Shown here piece by piece: positions 50,443 to 62,499 of a stretch of 64,000 nt of DNA. The first letter of the stretch is position 1. Every line of letters starts with the position of its first letter. Both the position numbers and the translations under genes were made by a program. Source of the DNA: Prostheceraeus crozeri. Its lineage: Eukaryota; Platyhelminthes; Polycladida; Euryleptidae. The notes below the pieces were generated by a model that saw only the letters and a list, made by a program, of their open reading frames with translations, did not search any database and was not told the DNA's origin. Location: assembly GCA_907163375.1 (NCBI GenBank), contig CAJQUW010015622.1, positions 1 to 64,000 on the forward strand. Direction: 5' to 3'.

Positions 50443-51765
50443 ATGCATTCACACTGCAGAGAGTCGTTTGCAAATACTGACTGGGATCTGAAGATGCCAA
50501 CATTTACGAAGCGCAGACGATTGGATATTTTACTGTATCTTTTACGTAAAAAGCACCTCAACCAGAGAAGATTCTGGGTTCGACCGATTTTGTTAAGGAG
50601 AAACAAACTTGGAGAATTTGCTAATCTTGTGAGAGAAATGTATTTCGATGATGAAGAATATTTCTATCGATATTTTCACATGTGTCCAAAGGAATTTCGA
50701 TTTATACTGGAAAATATCAAAAGTCATATTTCAAAGAAAGACACAAATTTTCGTAAAAGCATATCGGCAGCAGAAAGATTGGCAGTAACATTAAGGTATC
50801 TTGTAACTGGTGATTCCCAACAAACTATTTCTTTTAATTTCCGTCTTGGGCGATCTACGGTATGTAAAATTATACATGAAACTTGTGAAGCTATTTGGAA
50901 AGTATTCCAACCTCTCTATATGCCAAATCCTACTGGAAAATATTGGGATAAAGTAATGAACCAATTTTGGAAAATGTGGAACTTTCCAAATTGCTGTAGC
51001 AGCATTGATGGCAAGCATGTCGTGATTCAAGCTCCAAGTAATTCTGGTTCATTATACTACAATTACAAAGGAACTTTCAGTATCGTATTACTTGCTGTTG
51101 TTGACGCAAACTATTGTTTCCAATTCATTGATGTCGGAGCATGTGGACGTGAGAACGATTCCGGAATTCGAAAAAAGACTGACTTTTATAGAAAGCTTGA
51201 AGAAAATGAATTGGGTATTCCAAATCTGAAAATTTTGCCTAGCTCTAAAGTCTATCTGCCACCATTTTTTATTGGAGACGAGGCTATTCCTTTAAAGCGA
51301 AACATTCTAAGGCCATATCCTGGAACCAAGTTGGAGTTTGAACAAAGGATTTTCAACTATCGCCTCAGTCGTGCTAGACGTGCCGTAGAAAACTCGTTTG
51401 GAATATTATCATCGAAGTTTTGCATCTTTCGCCGGCCTATCATTATGCACCCTGATAAAGCAGTCGATATTGTAAAGGCTGCATGTGTTTTGCATAATTT
51501 TCTGAAACGGGAAGATGAATCATATTGTACGACAACGCTAGTAGACAGAGAAAAAGATGACGGGACTATTCAACGTGGTGAATGGAGAAATATCACTCAT
51601 GATGACACGGGTTTAAAACCCGTTACATGTATGGGTGGCTATCGATCTACATTAGAAGCAGAAAAGTTCAGAAAAGATATGTCAGAATATTTCTTGACCG
51701 CTGCCGGAAAAGTGTCGTGGCAGGAGTCATATGTGAAACGAACAGAATCAAAACAAATTTCTTGA
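50443..51765 (+). CDS. PIF/Harbinger transposase (DDE_Tnp_4), apparently intact
   Basis: 440 residues from ATG 50443; a second in-frame ATG at 50494 is possible. Catalytic residues: Asp in CCSSIDGKHVVIQAP, Asp in PPFFIGDEAIPLKR, Glu in ARRAVENSFGILSSKF; VVDANYCFQFIDVGACGREN and KAACVLHNFLK complete the family pattern. N-terminal helix-turn-helix: ISFNFRLGRSTVCKIIHETC. No stops. It would cut and paste this element with the help of the MADF partner. Confidence 0.88.
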   Translation: MHSHCRESFANTDWDLKMPTFTKRRRLDILLYLLRKKHLNQRRFWVRPILLRRNKLGEFANLVREMYFDDEEYFYRYFHMCPKEFRFILENIKSHISKKDTNFRKSISAAERLAVTLRYLVTGDSQQTISFNFRLGRSTVCKIIHETCEAIWKVFQPLYMPNPTGKYWDKVMNQFWKMWNFPNCCSSIDGKHVVIQAPSNSGSLYYNYKGTFSIVLLAVVDANYCFQFIDVGACGRENDSGIRKKTDFYRKLEENELGIPNLKILPSSKVYLPPFFIGDEAIPLKRNILRPYPGTKLEFEQRIFNYRLSRARRAVENSFGILSSKFCIFRRPIIMHPDKAVDIVKAACVLHNFLKREDESYCTTTLVDREKDDGTIQRGEWRNITHDDTGLKPVTCMGGYRSTLEAEKFRKDMSEYFLTAAGKVSWQESYVKRTESKQIS

Positions 51766-52223
51766 AATACCTTGGAAACATCTAGTTAAATGGAAATTGA
51801 AATCATGTTGTTTTCGTTTTAAGATTTTGAATAAATGAATTTAACCTTCTTAACGGTCACTATAAATACATGACTTATAGTACTTATGATTACTGGTTTT
51901 GTTTTTCTTCTCAACTCTCAACTTCATTAAAAGAACGTAAAATTTGCTCGAAATGAATGACTCATTACATTGGAAAACGCTTAGACACTAATAGGTTAAG
52001 TATTCGTTTTACATAAATATATATCTATCAGTAAAGGGAACTATTATTACCTTTATGAAACCTATCAACCCTTTAACGAAACCTCCGAATGTAAGGAATA
52101 AGAATACCACTCGGAATAACCAGTGTAATATGTGTACAAGTTTTATACTCGTAAATGATAACATGGTTGAACAATACACATCAATTTTACAATGTAACGC
52201 TGGAATTTAAAATAGAGTTCTAT
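51766..52223. other. Gap between convergent Harbinger genes
   Basis: A/T-rich, contains AATAAA-like signals (AATAAATGA at ~51830) suitable for polyadenylation of the transposase. Nothing else seen. Confidence 0.4.
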
Positions 52224-53002
52224 TTATTTATTAAAAGTTTCTGTGGTATCATCAAGAAGTAGCTGCAATAGATCATTACCATTTTCTTTGTTATGTTCAT
52301 CGTTGCCACATTTAATATCGGAAATTTCCGAATCACATAAAACTTGTTGAATTTTCACTTTAGCATATGATTTAGTAGTCGGCTTCAGTTTTTTCAATGC
52401 TATCGCCACATAATTTCCAAATTGCACATCTTCATCATTTTCATTATTGAGGAGTTTCAAAATAGCAGCATCAATATTGGATGATTCTTTCAATGAACGC
52501 TTTCCACGATTTCCTTTCCCCATGCTTTCAACGAATGATTGAGACACAGAAGATTCAAAGTACGAGTCTGTCGGTTGGTTTTCCGTGCCAGCTTCTACAC
52601 TTAACGCTGTTTCTGAATTCTCCTGATCATTGCAGATCTCCTGATCATTAGAATCCGCTCCACTACGCTCATCCATTGTATCATTTGCCATATTGCTACA
52701 ACAACTTCTAGACTTGCAAAAAGTATCAAGCCATTTCAGGCAGTGATAGAATTCCCATATCTTAAACTTTTTGGCTGCTGATCCTGATTTTTCTGATTCC
52801 TTCACCTTTTCTTTACAGGGACGATACTGGTCTCGTAGGTTTTTCCATCTCTTCATGGCATCGTCGACTTCCATTCCGGATTCAGATGAATTGCTTTATT
52901 GCTGTAGTTATTGCTGAAAACTTTATTGCTGTAGTCTTTGCTTGATACATCATATATCGCAGGATACTTTCTAACAATTTCTATAAACAGCTCAGTTGAC
53001 AT
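52224..53002 (-). CDS. MADF-BESS partner protein of Harbinger element 2, probably frameshifted
   Basis: From ATG 53002, STELFIEIVRKYPAIYDVSS is the start of a MADF domain; after a small repeat of ACAGCAATAA(A/C) the frame changes and VDDAMKRWKNLRDQYRPCKE (52874 downwards) is its second half. A lysine/serine-rich linker follows, and KPTTKSYAKVKIQQVLCD near the C-terminus resembles a BESS motif. The repeat and frame change near 52860-52930 suggest damage within the MADF domain. The Tc1 element sits 47 bp before the start. Confidence 0.6.
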
Positions 53003-53049
53003 ATTGGCGGCAGTCGCTGGTAATTCAACCTGAATGAAACGCTCAACTA

Positions 53050-54377
53050 CAGATTGTTTCATAAAAAATGGATCACCCTTAAACATCGCCTTAACTTCAA
53101 CTTTGTCTATCTCCGCCAAACTTGAACGAATTTCTCTGAAATTTGGAAGATATGTCAGTTGTGCTTACTAATATCATTGTTGAAAATTTCAAGCATGAAT
53201 ATTGAGTTGTTTTCCTGTTATAGATAAAAAAATAGTAGATAATTTGATCTTCATTTAGCAATGTTACACAAAATCATACCTCACTCTTATAAAATTACAT
53301 TTGTTTCCTTTGTTACGTAATATGTTGTTCTACAAGCCAAAAGCTATCAAGCAAAACAAAAATAAAGAAAATCGGTCAATCAGAGCCAGTATAGCACCAT
53401 TATTCATCAACAATAATGTAACTGCTATATGTGATTAACTGGACTTCATGTTCCATAGCTTCCTGACTTCGTTGCGGTGGTGTTGGCAGCACTCCTGATT
53501 GCTTTCAGCTAGAAATCTATCTCTTACCGGTTGAAAACAATACAAAGCACAAATGAACAATAACGAGATCGCATTCACAAAAGGCAAAGTGTCAACCTTG
53601 GGGGTTGACTAGAGGGTTTTCTTTGCGAGCTACAAGCAAGCGACTAAATGTCCCTTACACAAATGTGCATCGATGGCATAATGATGATTTTCGACTCTGT
53701 CGTAAAGAGGGCTCTGGCCGTCCACGCAAAACATCCAAACGTAGAGACCACCTAATTTTGAGATTTGTTAAAGTTGATCCATAAAAGTTGATCCATAAAA
53801 CCATTAAAGTCTCTCGTTAACTGAGATGGCTGCACTAGACTCGTCTATTTCTAAGTCCACTATTCGTAGAAGACTTGTTGTTCGTAGTGATCCATCGACT
53901 TGGTTATTTATGGATGATAATGTTACGTGTCACAGGAGTAGTAGAGTCAACTTATGCAAGTCTCAATTAGGGCTTAGGACATTATCTTGGCCAGCTCGTT
54001 CTCCTAATCTGAATCCCATAGAAAATGTATGGAGTATTCTAAAACGTAACGTTCGTCGTTCACTGCTACCTGCAGATGGCGTATCACAACTTACGTCACT
54101 GTTAAAAAGAGAGTGGCGAAAGTTAGATCAGTCAAAAATCAACGATATCATCGAATCAATGCCTAGACGAATTGGTAATGTCATTGACAATAAGGGTAGG
54201 GCCACAAAATATTAGCTTCTTAAGAACCGTTACTGTATCATAGCTTATCAGATTATATTATATAAGGACATTTAAATATATTAGGGACATGAAATAACAT
54301 GAAAAATGCTTTCTGTATCATACTTATGTTTTATTTAGTCAAATTTTAGGATGATCCACTTTTTATGAAACGGACTG
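53050..54377. mobile_element. Tc1-type element, copy A (internally deleted)
   Basis: TIRs CAGATTGTTTCATAAAAAAT and its inverse ...ATGAAACGGACTG, flanked by TA (53048-53049; 54378-54379). An inverted relative lies at 58444-59537. Inserted within Harbinger element 2. Transposase joins N- and C-terminal parts with the middle missing. Confidence 0.8.
53554..54215 (+). pseudogene. Tc1 transposase with internal deletion, copy A
   Basis: 53554-53820 carries broken frames of the helix-turn-helix part (NNNEIAFTKGK, NVHRWHNDDFRLCRKEGSGR). 53826-54215 encodes WLFMDDNVTCHRS (second aspartate) and LSWPARSPNLNPIENVWSIL (third acidic residue). The first catalytic region between them is absent. Copy B lacks a different part. 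Confidence 0.75.
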
Positions 54378-54944
54378 TACTTGTAGTTACGTCGCTATGT
54401 AGTTCATTGCTACTGGCTGTTCCCATCGCGATTGGTTGACGACAAACTGGCAGCGACAGATCGATTTGTAGCTGACGACAGTCAATGTAGTAGCCAACTA
54501 CAAACTACAAAAAAATAAGTCGTTGACTACAAAGCTACAACCAGTGGGAACCAGCCTTAAGATGACAGAAACTCTAAAAGAGTCGCGATGATGACCATGA
54601 GTCTTTTTTTAAGTGCGCAGAACCGTTGAAGAGATGTCGAAGAAGAGCTCAACAGATTCAATGCATGTTTCGAGATCCATGCCTAGGGTAATAATTCATT
54701 GAGTGTGCAAAGTCTCTATATGACTCGTCGAGTGAATAGAGTTCACATCCAGACGATAATTGACCGATCGAAGTACTATGTGCACACAACAGCAGCTTGG
54801 TGCAAGATCAATGAAATTCGCCAACTTAACAATGCATTGATATCGAGTCAATTGTCAACTTCAAAGTCATGAAATTATACTGTTTCTTTCCATGTGATAT
54901 GAACGTCAAGATAGAATATAATGAAGAAATCAGACAGTGGCACA

Positions 54945-55870
54945 TCAAATTCCCTGATCTGAGGTATAATTTAAAAAAATCGTATGTGAATATGATTGAA
55001 TTGAAGCAAATGACAGTCTTTCTAAACACACAAGTAATATTGTAGAAAGACATGCAAATCGTATAAAGTAGTTCTCAAAACGCTCAGTGCGAGACTTTAG
55101 CTTTTGCTGTGGTCGTCCAATGCGCACACTATGTCTTCTCGTTTGAGCTTCATATATGATGTTCAGGGGAGGTTGCTGGTCCTTCGCCTTCATTGCAAAC
55201 TGTCCCGCTGAACGACAACAAAGTTGGGATATCTGTTCACAAATCAAAAATTCTGAAACGTTGTTTTTCAAAACGCACCAGATGATTGAAGCGGGAGGCT
55301 GAGATATTACACTATGAAGCATGAGCACACGATGATATTGGACGGATCATCGTTAGATGCACTGATCGGATGAGTTGGCGATTTTTCAGAGAAATCTGTC
55401 TCAGTATGTGAAGATAGTTTATTCTTCGTTTTGTTTTCGAGAGAATATGGTTGAGATGGGGTTCCCAACTGATCTTGCCGTCGAATATAACTCAAGGAGT
55501 TAAGCAGACTGAACTTCTTCAATGGCGGTGGAAGAAGGAAGATCACGTAGCTCGCCCATAGTAAGACAGTTCTTGGTTACGAAGTTGATGACTTAAATCT
55601 TAGTAAAATTGATATGCATTCCATGATCGTAAGACCATTTAGTGATGTGATTGAGTTCGGCTTGAAGATTGTCTTCCTCGTTGTCTGGTAGCACAGTATC
55701 AGTTGAACTACGAGGCGGTTTTGCAATGCTTGCTGTTACCATAAAACCTGAGATAGTTGATTTTAATGAAACTGATTTATTCCATTCAGCAGAACCCGTG
55801 CGTTTGTCCATTCTTTCAAATTTATCCATGCCCATCGAAAATAAGTCTAAAATGAACCACAATTGCTGCA
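54945..55870 (-). pseudogene. LINE reverse transcriptase remnant
   Basis: On the minus strand, 55593-55700 encodes LPDNEEDNLQAELNHITKWS followed by YDHGMHINFTKI, the block just after the reverse transcriptase YADD box. Lower coordinates hold a decayed tail including QKLKSRTERFENYFIRFAC, like LINE C-termini. Many stops. The catalytic D-D itself appears altered (SSTDTVL). Confidence 0.55.
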
Positions 55871-56348
55871 CTTTTAGACCCTTAAAACAGGTGTGGAGAT
55901 CTTAAACTCATCAATTACTGCTGTGAAAACAGTCTGTTTTTAGTGTTGAACTATGAATATAATGATAGCTTGCATCTTGAACATTGTTTCATGCTGAGAT
56001 GTTCATATAGGCCAACCAGTCATGCACGACGATTTGCGAAAGCAAAATATTTACATTTTTGTGATCTTCTAGCACAACGCAGGTGCACGAGTATGATGCG
56101 AGCAATGAATAAATGAATTTCACTCTTTATGTACCATCGTGGACATGTCCAAAATCATTTTTCATCTGACAGTACAAATTTTGTGATGAGAATTTCTGCA
56201 TGGCTGAGACCTGAAGGGGTCAAATGAAATAACACATGCAGATTCACTGTCAAATATCATGAGGGTTAAAGACATTTCATGGTCAAACGTGCCGCTTTGT
56301 TGTCTTCTCGATTATCAAGTGCTGCAAGATCGTAGAAGCTCGACACTA

Positions 56349-57588
56349 CACTGTAAATCGTTCAATACCAATCACATACGAAGGACGCATACCAAAGTAT
56401 TTTTTTGGCATATTTCTGTATTCTCTTGGTATATATTTTATGCTTTTCGTATGTTATTTCAAATGTGATATGCATTACATACTAAAGCCATAACAGCACA
56501 ATGGTAAAAGGAAGCATGAATCATGTCCAAAGTATGTTGATTTAAGGCCTTTTGTCAAAAAAGATCACACTGATGTTACTACTGTTCTGTAAGTAGTGAG
56601 ATCATGACATTCAAGCGTCACACTTTCAATAATTAATTCGATTTTAATACGTGTAAGTCCAAGGCATTTCATGAATAATCAATAAGTATTCAACCATCAA
56701 CAATTATGCATTATGTAATTTTGAAATTAAGCATATTATCAATCCGAAATAAAAACATATTATAATTCATGAACGCAAAAGTAGTTATGTTTGAGATATA
56801 TAAGTCAACATGATTGCAAGAAAGATATCGTTTGAGTGAATTGATGTTTATCAACTTAGTTCATAAAGTAGAGCTAAAGAAGCGTCCTGTAAAGGTTGCT
56901 AGACAAGTAGTAACGACGACAATATCGTAGAGCATTAAATTCACAATAAATCTAATCTAGTTAAATATCACTCTATCAAACAAAACGTATTCACGTCTGG
57001 TATTACTGAAAAAAGTTATGTGACAGTAGTATGTAAAATATACATATTGTTTGCTATGTGACTTAAAGCTCTTCATACGAAACACATACCAATTTGCATC
57101 GGATCTCGTATATAAAACATACCAACAACTCGTATTTCAGTGTAAAACAGCCAATCACAATTAGAATAGTTCGTATCGCTGCATACCAATCACATACAAA
57201 AGTAAGTGAGGCTTCGTATAAAAAACATACTAGATCTCTGTAAGTATACGAGAATCGTGTACACTGTAAACTGTAGAGTACGAAAGCTGGCTGATTTTGA
57301 CTACGAAACCGATGTACAAAACGAGAATAACAAAATGCACGAAAGTGCCATTTTTCGTGCTCATACACTACGAAAGCGATCGGCCTTCCTATTGGATTAT
57401 CTTTATCATCCAATAGGAGAGCCAATCGCTTTCGTAGTGCATGAGCATGAACAATAGCGCTTTCGTACATTTTGTTATTCTCGTTTTGTACATCGGTTTC
57501 GTAAGTAGCTTTGGTATCGCACAGCTTACAGTGTACCAGATTTTAGTTTCAAATTGTATGTAATTTTCGTATCCAGCGATTTACAGTG
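56349..57588. mobile_element. TA-flanked non-autonomous element (CACTGTAAATCG ends)
   Basis: Ends CACTGTAAATCG and the inverse CGATTTACAGTG, flanked by TA. The interior has repeated TCGTATATAAAACATACCA-like phrases and no transposase. A smaller relative is nested at 57262-57533. Confidence 0.55.
57262..57533. mobile_element. Nested foldback miniature element
   Basis: Ends CACTGTAAACTGT... and ...CTTACAGTG, flanked by TA. Long imperfect arms fold around 57390-57415, where TCCTATTGGAT and ATCCAATAGGA face each other; shared arm sequence includes CGATGTACAAAACGAGAATA. Confidence 0.7.
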
Positions 57589-57592
57589 TATA

Positions 57593-58267
57593 ATAATGGT
57601 GAAGTACTAGAACGGACATGAACATGCGTTGTCATAACAACACTAACCAGACGATGCCGGCTTCCTATGGTTGACAACGGTAAAACCGGCGGTACTTGTC
57701 CTGTACTTTGTAAGGATTGATGGTTATTACCATTTCTCCTTATATACAAAAGCATGTTGATATAATAACCAGCGGTGGCGGAACGAAAAATAAAGTGGGA
57801 GGGGGCTGTATCCAAGTCAGCTTCATCCAATTTCTAATCGCTCTCCTCCCTCTTCCCTCCGTTCTCTATCTCTCTTTCAAAAATATTATAACAATAGGCT
57901 AAATGCCTAAGCAATATTCAAAATAAACATTCATGTCATTCGAGCTACTATTCATGTTACGTTTGTAAGGCCACTATTTGCGTAGAACATTCATATTAAC
58001 TAATTAGAATAGCATTGATTCAGAATTAATTGATAAACCCAGTACTAAGAATAAATAAACCGATTATCTGGAATAATAATCTCTGTGAATGAAATAAATA
58101 TTGAACAATAAGTCTTTTGTTGAATAGATGTTCAGTTGATTTATGGCATGTTGCAATTCGCGTTGATCTGACGAGATGAAATGTTTCGCTAGAAACCAAA
58201 ACAATCAGCAAGAATGGCATGGATGCCACCTACACTTGTCGGAATGCATTTGAAGTAAGAAGCACTA
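57593..58267. other. Intergenic stretch, nothing assigned
   Basis: No supported gene or bounded repeat. Confidence 0.3.
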
Positions 58268-58443
58268 CTTATAGTCCGGGAAGTACCAACATTTTCTCCC
58301 TAAATTCGAGCACAAAAGGTTTGTCATCATGGAAGAATAGATCTTGAATAGCTGAACCAGAAAATCAAATTCTTATGTGTCACAACCATTCTCGTTCGAT
58401 TAGGGGTCAAGCTAAAAAATACAAAAAGTCACATTTCGTACTA

Positions 58444-59537
58444 CAGTCCGTTTCATAAAAAGTGGATCATCCTAAAATTTGACTAAATAAAACATAAGTA
58501 TGATACAGAAAGCATTTTTCATGTTATTTCATGTCCCTAATATATATAAATGTCCTTATATAATCTGATAAGCTATGATACAGTAACGATTCTTAAGAAG
58601 CTAATATTTTGTGGCCCTACCCTTATTGTCAATGACATTATCAATTCGTCTAGGCATTGATTCGATGATATCGTTGATTTTTGACTGATCTAACTTTCTC
58701 CACTCTCTTTTTAACAGTGACGTAAGTTGTGATACGCCATCTGTAGGTAGCAGTGAACGACGAACGTTACGTTTTTAGAATACTCCATACATCTCAGTTA
58801 ACGATAGACTTGGATCAACTTTAACAAATCTCAAAATTAGGCGGTCTCTACGTTTGGATGTTTTGCGTGGACGGCCAGAGCCCTCTTTACGACAGAGTCG
58901 AAAATCATCATTATGCCATCGATGCACATTTGTATAAGGGACATTTAGTCGCTCGCTTGTAGCTCGCAAAGAAAACCCTAGTTCTAGCAAGGCTGACACT
59001 TTGCCTTTTCTGAATGCGATCTCGTTATTGTTCATTTGTGCTTTGTATTGTTTTCAACCGGTAAGAGATAGATTTCTAGCTGAAAGCAATCAGGAGTGCT
59101 GCCAACACCACCGCAACGAAGTCAGGAAGCTATGGAACATGAAGTCCAGTTAATCACATATAGCAGTTACATTATTGTTGATGAATAATGGTGCTATACT
59201 GGCTCTGATTGACCGATTTTCTTTATTTTTGTTTTGCTTGATAGCTTTTGGCTTGTAGAACAACATATTACATAACAAAGGAAACAAACGTAATTTTATA
59301 AGAGTGAGGTATGATTTTGTGTAACATTGCTAAAGAAGATCAAATTATCTACTACTTTTTTATCTATAACAGGAAAACAACTCAATATTCATGCTTGAAA
59401 TTTCCAACAATGATATTAGTAAGCACAACTGACATATCTTCCAAATTTCAGAGAAATTCGTTCAAGTTTGGCGGAGTTAGACAAAGTTGAAGTTAAGGCG
59501 ATGTTTAAGGGTGATCCATTTTTTATGAAACAATCTG
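58444..59537. mobile_element. Tc1-type element, copy B (internally deleted)
   Basis: TIRs CAGTCCGTTTCATAAAAAGT and ...ATGAAACAATCTG, flanked by TA (58442-58443; 59538-59539). Opposite orientation to copy A, with a different internal deletion. Confidence 0.8.
58620..59035 (-). pseudogene. Tc1 transposase with internal deletion, copy B
   Basis: 58775-59035 encodes an intact helix-turn-helix part (NNNEIAFRKGKVSALLELGF, ATSERLNVPYTNVHRWHNDD, SGRPRKTSKRRDRLILRF). It then jumps to sequence equivalent to the last ~55 codons of copy A (58620-58775), losing the catalytic core. Non-functional. Confidence 0.75.
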
Positions 59538-60049
59538 TATATTCACGCACAAGCATAAGAATTGCATTAAAATCATCCTTGTATACTACATGATCGCAAT
59601 ATATACATAAGAATCGCAGATTTCAGTCATTAACGCATTTAAGAGCGATCTTTTGCCTGGCTGTCGACAGACTTTCCCTAGCAACGGTCTTTTGCAACGA
59701 CTAAAATGCGTCTACATGTATATTGGTTTCATTAAAAGCTAGCCTCCCCAAACTTTGTATGCATATTGTCGATGATGTGCTTAGTAACCCCAGACAATGA
59801 ATTCAACAATTGTGCTTGAATTTGGTAAGAACTGTGACTTTTCGCATTTCTTAGCTTTCTCTCCATTTGTCCGTGAATTTAGTATGAACTGTGACTTTTT
59901 GCATTTTTTTAGCTTGATCCCTGACGGAACGAGAATGGTTGTGACACATAAGAATTTGATTTTCTGGTTCAGCTATTCAAGATCTATTCTTCCATGATGA
60001 CAAACCTTTTGTGCTCGAATTTAGGGAGAAAATGTCAGTAGCTTCCGGT

Positions 60050-60922
60050 TTGCTAGATCACTGCCTAAATGAGCGACTGAACTCACAGAATTAGATTGTT
60101 TAAAGAATGTTTGAGCGCATCACTTTGCTAGAAGTGCAAACTGATTCAAAATGATGGCACATGCAGGAGCGTACTAAATGGGCAAAAAGAACCTTTTCAT
60201 ACCTTGCAGAGATAGGAAAAATAATTCGCTTGTGGATTGTTGTGAATTTCTTTAGAATGCTCCAATCGCTACGATTCCTTCAGATTCGAAGAATTCAGAT
60301 CATTGCGAAAAAGTTTTCTCGATAATGTTGGTCCTCCGGATCATTATTAAAAATGTTAGCAGGCGCATAAAAAACGTTCTCAAACTTCTCTGTAGAACTT
60401 GACATCGACTGTGTCACTTTGCTGTGTGAGTCGGTTGATAACAATCACTGAAACTTCGCACAATTTGGAGTGTTTAATGTTGAACTGGCTGCTCATTGTT
60501 CGATTGCTATGGCATTGTGTCAGCAGAGTGTGCCATTTCATTAGCGTTACATTTTCCAGTGCTTCCTTTCTAATAAGACAGACCTGTCTAATTCTGTGAC
60601 TGAACTGACAATCAACAAGCCGGCCATAGTTCATTTTAGCTTCACTAGCCTATACAAAATGAAAAGTCAGATTTTTATGGTTTCAGCATACCCAGTTCAA
60701 GTTGTTGCGGCACTGATATGAAGAAATGAGATAATATAGCGTAGATGGAATTCAATTATCTTGAACGGGGTCTAAACAACTGGAACATTTCTTTTCCACG
60801 TGTTATTTAGTATTGGATTTCGTATTGAAAACACCTCCAAAGTTTGATAAGCACATATTCATTCAATGATAATGAAAACTCCGACTCAAAATAGCGAATA
60901 TGATGCATATGAATAATGTACC
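60050..60922. other. Intergenic stretch, nothing assigned
   Basis: Short random open frames only. Confidence 0.3.
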
Positions 60923-61231
60923 GGCACTACTGCAGTTTAGTGCACCCTCTATGAAAGAGACGGAAACGCGCCTACTGCAGTTTAGTGCACCCTAAAACAA
61001 CGGCGCATTCTCCCGCAAACGACGACTACGCACATTACACCGAAGCGCGCGCTCGGTGTAATGTGCGAAGACGAAGACGAAGACGAAGACACAAAGACAC
61101 TCATTTATAACCATAGGGAAGAACGAACGGCATTCATTCTGTTGATTAAATCATGTTGTTCTCACATGCATTTTAGGGTGCACTAAACTGCAGTAGGGGT
61201 AAAAGAGGGTGCACTAAACTGCAGTAGTGCC
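60923..61231. mobile_element. 309-bp miniature element with doubled TIR and 9-bp duplication
   Basis: Starts GGCACTACTGCAGTTTAGTG and ends in the inverse. The phrase CTACTGCAGTTTAGTGCACC is present twice at the left (60927, 60974) and twice inverted at the right (61177, 61210). TAATGTACC flanks both sides (60914-60922; 61232-61240). The centre holds CGCACATTACACCGA and its inverse around GCGCGCGC, then a GAAGAC tandem run. 9-bp duplications are typical of Mutator-like elements. Confidence 0.85.
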
Positions 61232-61240
61232 TAATGTACC

Positions 61241-62499
61241 TGCATATTAACGGATGTAATACTAAGTCCAGCTTCATATCTTATAATAAGCAAATTTTGG
61301 ATTATGAAACAATAACAATTCTTCAAAATCAATCAATTTCATAAAATGTTTGTATTCCAAGCGCAATATTGTCAATGCTTTGTTAATTAATTACTTTGTT
61401 CACAAGAAAATCAAGAAAAATTATTCAACCTCAGGGTTACTGGGTTAATACAGAGTTAATCAGCATTTGCTGTGTGCAGCAGTCCTCCACCTGCCCTATG
61501 GATGCGCGGCCACGGTGCAGTACACTAAATTTTGAAGGCTTTCTGATTAGTATCTGTCCATAGGATCAGACCAGCTGCTGGCACAAAATAAATGTTCATT
61601 TAGAACGCAGCTGGTCTGATCCTAAAAAGACAGACAGAAACACACACTTCAATGTTTGGTGTAGAGCAGTAAATTGCTTTTAAATTGAATTGGTGCATTT
61701 GAGTGCGACCAATGGATCATTCACTATTGGCTACTGCTTTTTATAAAGCCAAAAACATGTCTTAATACTATCAAAGCATGAAATACTGTTCATATATCAT
61801 GGACAATCTTCACGATCGAGCCCTGGAAGGAGACTGACTGGATGGATAATGTTGAATTCCAAGCCGTCCGCTCAATGCGGTGCTGCCTGGAACGACTGAG
61901 TGCAATCCTGCAAAAGGGAAATGCTTTCCTCATCAACCTGCTCTTTCGCTGATGAAATCTTGAAGCTTGCAAGATCTTTTTCCTCGCATGTAGGAACATT
62001 GCATTTGTACTTTTTTCTTGAAAGATACAAACATTCAAAAATTATTTCATAATTATCCCTGTTCAGTAGAAGATGGGTGTTGCTCAACCATTTTACACAT
62101 TAAAATGATGGGAGCGTGAAAATGTAAAGGCGCTTTATAACTCGCTTACCAGACTTTTCGCTCACTGCAGGATTTTTGTACATTCCATGAATTCTAAGCT
62201 CGCTTATCATCTGCGTGTGAATAAAAAAGAGGAGCAACTTAGTATTAATTAAATCCCCAATGTATATGCAGCTTCGATTTCTATCAAATGAACTCGAGTT
62301 GTGACCCAGTAGCAAATGTGAAATAAACAAATTTCTGCAGTTTTGAAGAAATCATCGCGGAATGACTGATCATGATCGCAATACAGAAGAGAGAAAAGTA
62401 TTCCACAAATCCTCCGTGTCATGACAGCCTTGGAGAAGCAATGGTCATCAAATTAACTTCAATGGAAGTGCCATGATTTAATGCTCAGCCTTATTAATA
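61241..62499. other. Intergenic stretch, nothing assigned
   Basis: A short near-inverse pair, GATCAGACCAGCTGC/GCAGCTGGTCTGATC, occurs at 61564-61622. No gene supported. Confidence 0.35.

Larger units (their letters stand above)
50297..54556. mobile_element. PIF/Harbinger element 2, with a Tc1 element inside
   Basis: Ends GGCTGGTTCTCATTG (50297) and its inverse ...GGGAACCAGCC (54556), each flanked by TTAA (50293-50296; 54557-54560). The ends are filled with repeated TTGTAGTT/AACTACAA motifs. Genes: a DDE transposase (50443-51765) and a convergent MADF-type partner (52224-53002). A Tc1 copy (53050-54377) lies between the partner gene and the right end. Confidence 0.8.
58268..60045. repeat. Inverted repeat arms (~170 bp) around Tc1 copy B
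   Basis: 58268-58440 recurs inverted at about 59870-60045 (shared AGATCTATTCTTCCATGATG and ATAAGAATTTGATTTTCTGG). The Tc1 copy starts directly beside the left arm. The arms may be ends of an older element into which Tc1 jumped. Confidence 0.7.

Noticed and set aside
57063..57470. 135-codon minus-strand frame
   Set aside because: Lies across a foldback miniature element; open frame is a by-product of its repeats.
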